From: Excoecaria cochinchinensis
Taxonomy: Eukaryota > Streptophyta > Magnoliopsida > Malpighiales > Euphorbiaceae
DNA: 64,000 nucleotides
Assembly: GCA_947683425.1 (NCBI GenBank)
Contig: CANTUQ010000008.1
Coordinates: 3,263,501 to 3,327,500, forward strand
Direction of reading: 5' to 3'
Position 1 is the first letter of the stretch, and every line of letters starts with the position of its first letter. The notes below the pieces were generated by a model, which did no database searches, was not told the DNA's origin, and was given only the letters and a program-made list of their open reading frames with translations. Of this stretch, positions 60,011 to 64,000 are shown piece by piece. The position numbers and the translations under genes were made by a program.

Positions 60011-62110
60011 TTTTAATCTGAAATTTTTGCGAGATTTGAGAGAGTGGCAGATTTATCTAAATTAGGGATTTAGGATTTTAAGTTTAATTTTCTTAGGCTA
60101 AGAGATTAGGTGAGTTTTAATCTAGTTTGTGTTTTCAATTTTGTGTTTTAATCTAGTTTGTGTTTTCAATTTTGTGTTAGAATTTGGGATTTAATTCAAA
60201 GAATGGCTAACTACAACTTTTAAGCTTGAACTGACAATGGGAAATTACTTGGTAAGTGCGTTAATTTTTGTGTATTAGTGCGTTAATTTTTTGTGTATTA
60301 GTGCGTTAATGGTGGTATCTTACACCTACAAGCATGCTTCTATTATTTTTGTATCTACTGTAGAATGTGGTGAATAGCAATGGAAGATAGAAAGAAGTGA
60401 ATTGAACCTATCACTAGGTTTAATATTAATATGCTGATTCTTTTTTGACTAGTTTATGCAATAGTTTTAACTGTTCTTGTAATTTATTGACTAGCTTCAA
60501 TTTGCTGTGGTATTAGAAAATGGATTAAATTCTTTTAATATATGGTCAATTCTTGAGATAATGGGTATACGGCTAGCTTGTTGGGACTGGCTATTATTCC
60601 TCCAAAAATTTAGAGTGGAACTGATAAGTGGCTTTTTTGTTTGTTAGGTGGGGCTCTAGTTGTTGCTATAGCTACTTGAGGTAATTCTATGGGTATTTGA
60701 AGCATATTATTTTGTTCTATCTCCGGTTGTGAATTTTAATTGAATGGTATAGTTCATCTGGTCATATTAAATGCTTGTAGTTAGGTATACAATCATGTTT
60801 TAACTTTTAATGTTTGTGAATTGTGTTACAGATACCATGACACTATATGTTACAATTAGTGCAAGATAGTAGCTGAGAAGGTGATGGTTGTCCAGATAGG
60901 AAATAATGGAGAATAACAGGTAAGCGTTGTAAGATGTGCATTTTCCTGCTCTCTGTGTTAAGGATTCTGGTATGCACTGATCCATCCATAATGATTTGAA
61001 ATGATATTAATTAATAATTGAAGTAATAAAATGAATTAATCATATATAATTATAGTTATATATATATATACCTGAAGATTGTTATTGGAGAGATCTAATT
61101 TGCAAATAATGGCCAAGTTGAGAGTAGGATTAGGAAGAGAGTTCAACTTTTTTAGAATAGCATTTCTCTGCTGATTTCCAAAATCATTGATTGATTTGCT
61201 GAGCAACTTATATGAATACTTATGTTTGTATATGCATCTTTAGTTAAAGATTAAATCATGCATTGGCAGCAGTTGCTTGTATTGGAAATGCTACTCTCAT
61301 AGCCATGGTTGTGTGTAATGGAAATGAATCTGACAAACCATACATAATAATTGCTTGTGATGGTGAAGATTAATGAATATTGAAAATGCTGCTCTCACAA
61401 GATATTAATGAATATTGAAAGAAGTTGCTGATTAAAATGAACTCTTTATCTCCTAAATGGCAAGTGACATATTTTGATTTTATTTGATTTATAAGTTGAA
61501 TACTTAATTGATTTTATGCTTATGAAAGTTTGTGTTAAATTTAGATGTATAATGAATATTTTGGAATAAGGGTTGAATTATGAATTTTATTTTCTAATGA
61601 AACTTTACAAGTTCATTATGTTAAATTTCTTACAAGTCATGCTTACAACTTTGTTCTTATTATTAATGTTTGGAAATTTATTCATTTGGATTTGCTTTGT
61701 AATCTACATATATTGTTGTTTTGCTTATTTTATTTTTATTTTTTTGATTTTAGGCCTCTATTCAAGATTAGACTAAACATCAGTCCGAGACCAATAAAGC
61801 TACAAAATCATAGGCAACATTTAATGTAATTTATGTATATTTATTTTTAATGTAATTTTGATTAATATTTATTAGAAACATAATATGAAAATTGATGTAT
61901 GTTATTTTTTTATTTATTTTAAATGGTTTTATTTTGTTTAATATAAGTTCGATTTTCGATTTATTCGGTTCTTTTTAAATCGAACCGAACTGACTATTTG
62001 TACGCTTTTAATTGTACAATTTAATATATTTTTATAATATTATATTTTTAAATTAATAGTATTATTAATAATATTGCATAATTATTATTTATATAAATTA
62101 AATTTTTGAT

Positions 62111-62161
<51 letters not shown>

Positions 62162-62189
62162 TTATATTGAAATTAACAATAAAAAATTT
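60011..62189. other. AT-rich interior of the 3.2-kb CACTA element
   Basis: No coding homology. GTGCGTTAATTTTTGTGTATTA is duplicated in tandem at about 60257-60310 (in pieces), and TTTTAATCTAGTTTGTGTTTTCAA twice at about 60115-60165. A (TAA)n run lies at 62112-62158. Confidence 0.6.
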
Positions 62190-62474
62190 AATAATTTTTG
62201 CGACGGAATAGCGACAGAATTTTTTGTCGCTAATATTTCTTTCATATTCGGCGACTAATTTAGAGATTATTTAGCGACGAAATTTTTTATTTTTAGCGAC
62301 GAAATTTTCTGTTGCTAAATTTAGCGACTGTTTTCCGGTTTAGTCGCTAAAATTCTTGCGATGACCGTATTTGCGACATTTTGTCGTCCCGTCGCTAAAT
62401 GCAATTAGCGACTAAAATCTTCAAATTAGCGATGGAATTTGCCGTCGCTAATTTTGCTTTTTTTTGTAGTGAGA

Positions 62475-62649
62475 TGTTCTAGTTGCAGAATCCAGAGGAA
62501 GAACACAGTCTAGGGAACAAAACCCTAGAGGCAAGAGTAAATAAAAGTCAAACAAATATGCCAATGTTGAATGCCATCACTGTAAAAAGAAGGGCCACAT
62601 TAAAAAGTTCTGTAGAAAGTTCAAAAAGGAACAAGAGAACTGAAGCAGA
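62475..62649 (+). pseudogene. copia gag, second part, with zinc knuckle
   Basis: After the target duplication the frame continues from 59242 (VLVAESRGRTQSREQNPRGK), is stopped by TAA at 62542-62544, and holds a CCHC zinc knuckle at 62572-62613 (CHHCKKKGHIKKFC), the nucleic-acid binding motif of gag. A TGA at 62641-62643 follows, before the acidic linker to protease. Confidence 0.88.
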
Positions 62650-62652
62650 GCT

Positions 62653-63346
62653 GTGAAGAAAGACGACAGCAGTGATGATGAGCAGACTAATATCGTAGAT
62701 GAATTCAATATTATTTATGATGAAAATATTATTAATCTTGTATCTCAAGAGTCCAGTTGGGTGCTTGATAGTGGTGCTACCATTCATGCTACATCCCGCA
62801 GAGAATTTTTCTCATCATACACACCTAGAGATTTTGGTGTTGTTAGAATAGGAAATAACGGCCTGTCAAAGGTTGTTGGCAGAGGAGATATGTACTTGGA
62901 AACAGAGAATGGTACCAGACTAATTCTGAAGGATGTCAGGTATATTCCAGACATGCACCTAAATTTGATCTCTGTGCGCAAACTTGAAAATGAGGGATAT
63001 TGCAGCTCCTTCATTTATAACAAATGGAAACTTACAAAAGGTTCCTTGGTAGTGGGTAGAGGTGAAAATCATACAACTATATATGTGATGGAAGCAAAGC
63101 TCTCTACCGACACAGTAGATGCCATGGAGAAAGATAATGCAATTGAACGATGGCATAGGAGACTTGGCCACATGGGTGAAAAAGCAATGAAAAGTCTAGC
63201 CAAAAAGAAAATATTGCCCGGTATGGATGAAGTACACTTAGATAAATGTGTTAATTGTCTATTTGGAAAGCAAAATAGAGTTGCTTTTAAAAGTTTCCCT
63301 CCTTTCAGAATGAAGAATGTTTGGTGGTGCTCAGTATTTTGTAACT
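62653..63346 (+). pseudogene. copia protease and pre-integrase region
   Basis: From 62653 an open frame runs about 230 codons. SSWVLDSGATIHAT (about 62752-62793) is the aspartic protease active site (DSGA). Then come the GAG-pre-integrase domain (WKLTKGSLVVG) and the integrase HHCC zinc finger (WHRRLGHM ... KCVNCLFGK, about 63151-63270). After PPFRMKNV (about 63320) the frame is lost and integrase continues one frame over. This frame is itself intact. Confidence 0.88.
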
Positions 63347-63658
63347 TTCATTGATGATCATTCGAGGAAGACATGGGTATATCTTCTGAAGACAAAAGAT
63401 CAAGTACTAAATGTCTTCAAAGAATTTCATGCCTCAGTTGAGAGACAGACTAGGAAGAAGTTGAAAAGCATCCAGACGGACAATGGTGGAGAATACACTG
63501 GACCATTTCATATTTACTGTAAAGAGCATAGTATCCGGCATCAGATGACACCTCCAAAGACACCGCAGTTAAATGGCTTAGCTGAGAGGATGAACAGAAC
63601 TTTGATAGAGAGAGTCAGATGTATACTTTCACATGCAAAGTTGCCTAAGATTTTTTAG
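63317..63658 (+). pseudogene. copia integrase core, first catalytic Asp segment missing
   Basis: GAQYFVTFIDDHSRKTWVYL, then SIQTDNGGEYTG (second Asp) and NGLAERMNRTLIERVR (Glu) show the rve core. The segment that normally carries the first catalytic Asp (D..GP) between the zinc finger and GGAQYF is absent; a deletion and frameshift lie near 63320. A TAG at 63656-63658 replaces a Trp-like position. Integrase would join element DNA to the chromosome. Confidence 0.87.
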
Positions 63659-64000
63659 GGTGAAGCTATACTCACAGTTGCACGTGTGTTGAATCTTTCA
63701 CCTTCTACTCCTCTCAAGATGGATGTTCCAGAAAGAGTATGGTCAGGAAAAGATGTTTTCTATGATCATCTGCGGGTGTTTAGCTGTAAAGCATTTGTTC
63801 ATATCCCCAAGGATGAGAGGTCCAAACTTGATGCCAAGACAAGATAGTGTATTTTTATTGGCTATAGTCAAGATCAATTTGGCTATAGATTTTATGATCC
63901 TATTGAGAAAAAATTTATCAGGAGTCGTGATGCTGTATTTGTTGAAGATGAGACCATTGAAGATAGTGACAAAATGAAAAAAGATGTTCTTGATTCCAAT
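63659..64000 (+). pseudogene. copia polyprotein, integrase C-terminal part, to window edge
   Basis: The frame continues after the TAG with GEAILTVARVLNLSPSTPL, then VFSCKAFVHIPKDERSKLD, a second TAG at 63845-63847, and CIFIGYSQDQFGYRFYDP. This is the conserved stretch between the integrase core and reverse transcriptase. RT itself would lie beyond base 64000. Confidence 0.85.

Larger units (their letters stand above)
59243..62471 (+). mobile_element. Non-autonomous CACTA element, 3.2 kb, nested in copia gag
   Basis: Starts CACTACAAAAAATAGGCGAA and ends (reverse complement) CACTACAAAAAAAAGCAAAA. The exact 3-bp target duplication AGA (59240-59242 and 62472-62474) marks the site. AGCGACGGA-type subterminal repeats occupy about 59250-59630 and 62190-62460. 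The interior has a GC-rich leader and AT-rich intron-like sequence but no transposase homology. It therefore depends on a helper element. The clean ends and exact duplication suggest a fairly recent insertion. Confidence 0.95.
58164..64000 (+). mobile_element. Ty1/copia LTR retrotransposon, degenerate, right end outside window, carrying nested CACTA
   Basis: A 5' LTR (58164 to about 58710) starting TGTTAGACTG precedes a primer site TGGTATTAGAG (58711-58721), a decayed tRNA-Met type site. Gag, protease and integrase regions follow in copia order (integrase before reverse transcriptase). Gag is split by the CACTA element 59243-62471. The window ends after integrase and before RT. At least five in-frame stops and one frameshift make this copy nonfunctional. 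Confidence 0.9.

Overview
The window is repeat-rich nuclear DNA of a flowering plant, most likely a eudicot. The evidence is AT-rich intergenic sequence, plant LTR-retrotransposon lineages (Tat/Ogre-like Ty3/gypsy, TGGTATCAGAG-primed gypsy, Ty1/copia), CACTA (En/Spm) transposons with AGCGACGG subterminal repeats, a Mutator-like foldback element, a hAT-type MITE, and broken intron-containing plant genes. I cannot name the species. I see no gene that is clearly intact and functional, and no RNA gene.

Layout. 1-3372: end of a CACTA element running off the left edge, with a GC-rich leader and a very long TA tract. 4465-15135: Tat/Ogre-like gypsy element A (LTRs 4465-7003 and 12449-15135), with gutted pol and a 50-bp tandem array before its 3' LTR. 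15136-16904 and 34977-35191: remains of an older host element with a gypsy-type plant transposon ORF. 16910-34971: second Tat/Ogre-like element B (exact TSD GCCTA), interrupted by reverse-oriented, non-autonomous gypsy element C (20878-29537, exact TSD AATGG), which has 3.77-kb LTRs around a 1.1-kb interior. 35192-39171: solo LTR D (TSD ATGTT), related to C and itself hit by a 161-bp hAT MITE.

39.2-40.4 kb: two broken gene fragments, a ribosomal protein S15a (uS8) end and a caffeoyl-CoA O-methyltransferase-like end. 41131-42575: foldback/MULE-like element. 43299-52261: 9-kb CACTA element with decayed TNP2-type transposase and TNPA-like genes, apparently inserted into an older TIR element. 52.98-57.90 kb: a decayed cluster of short-chain dehydrogenases (salutaridine/neomenthol-dehydrogenase-like): one truncated gene, one terminal-exon relic and one five-exon pseudogene. 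58164-64000: a Ty1/copia element leaving the window, whose gag is split by a 3.2-kb non-autonomous CACTA (59243-62471, exact TSD AGA).

Insertion order can be read from the nesting: old host element, then A, B and D; C after B; the MITE after D; the CACTA at 59 kb after the copia element. The most unusual observation is a set of hairpins in the long LTRs of C and D whose arms have changed together, suggesting conserved nucleic-acid structure.
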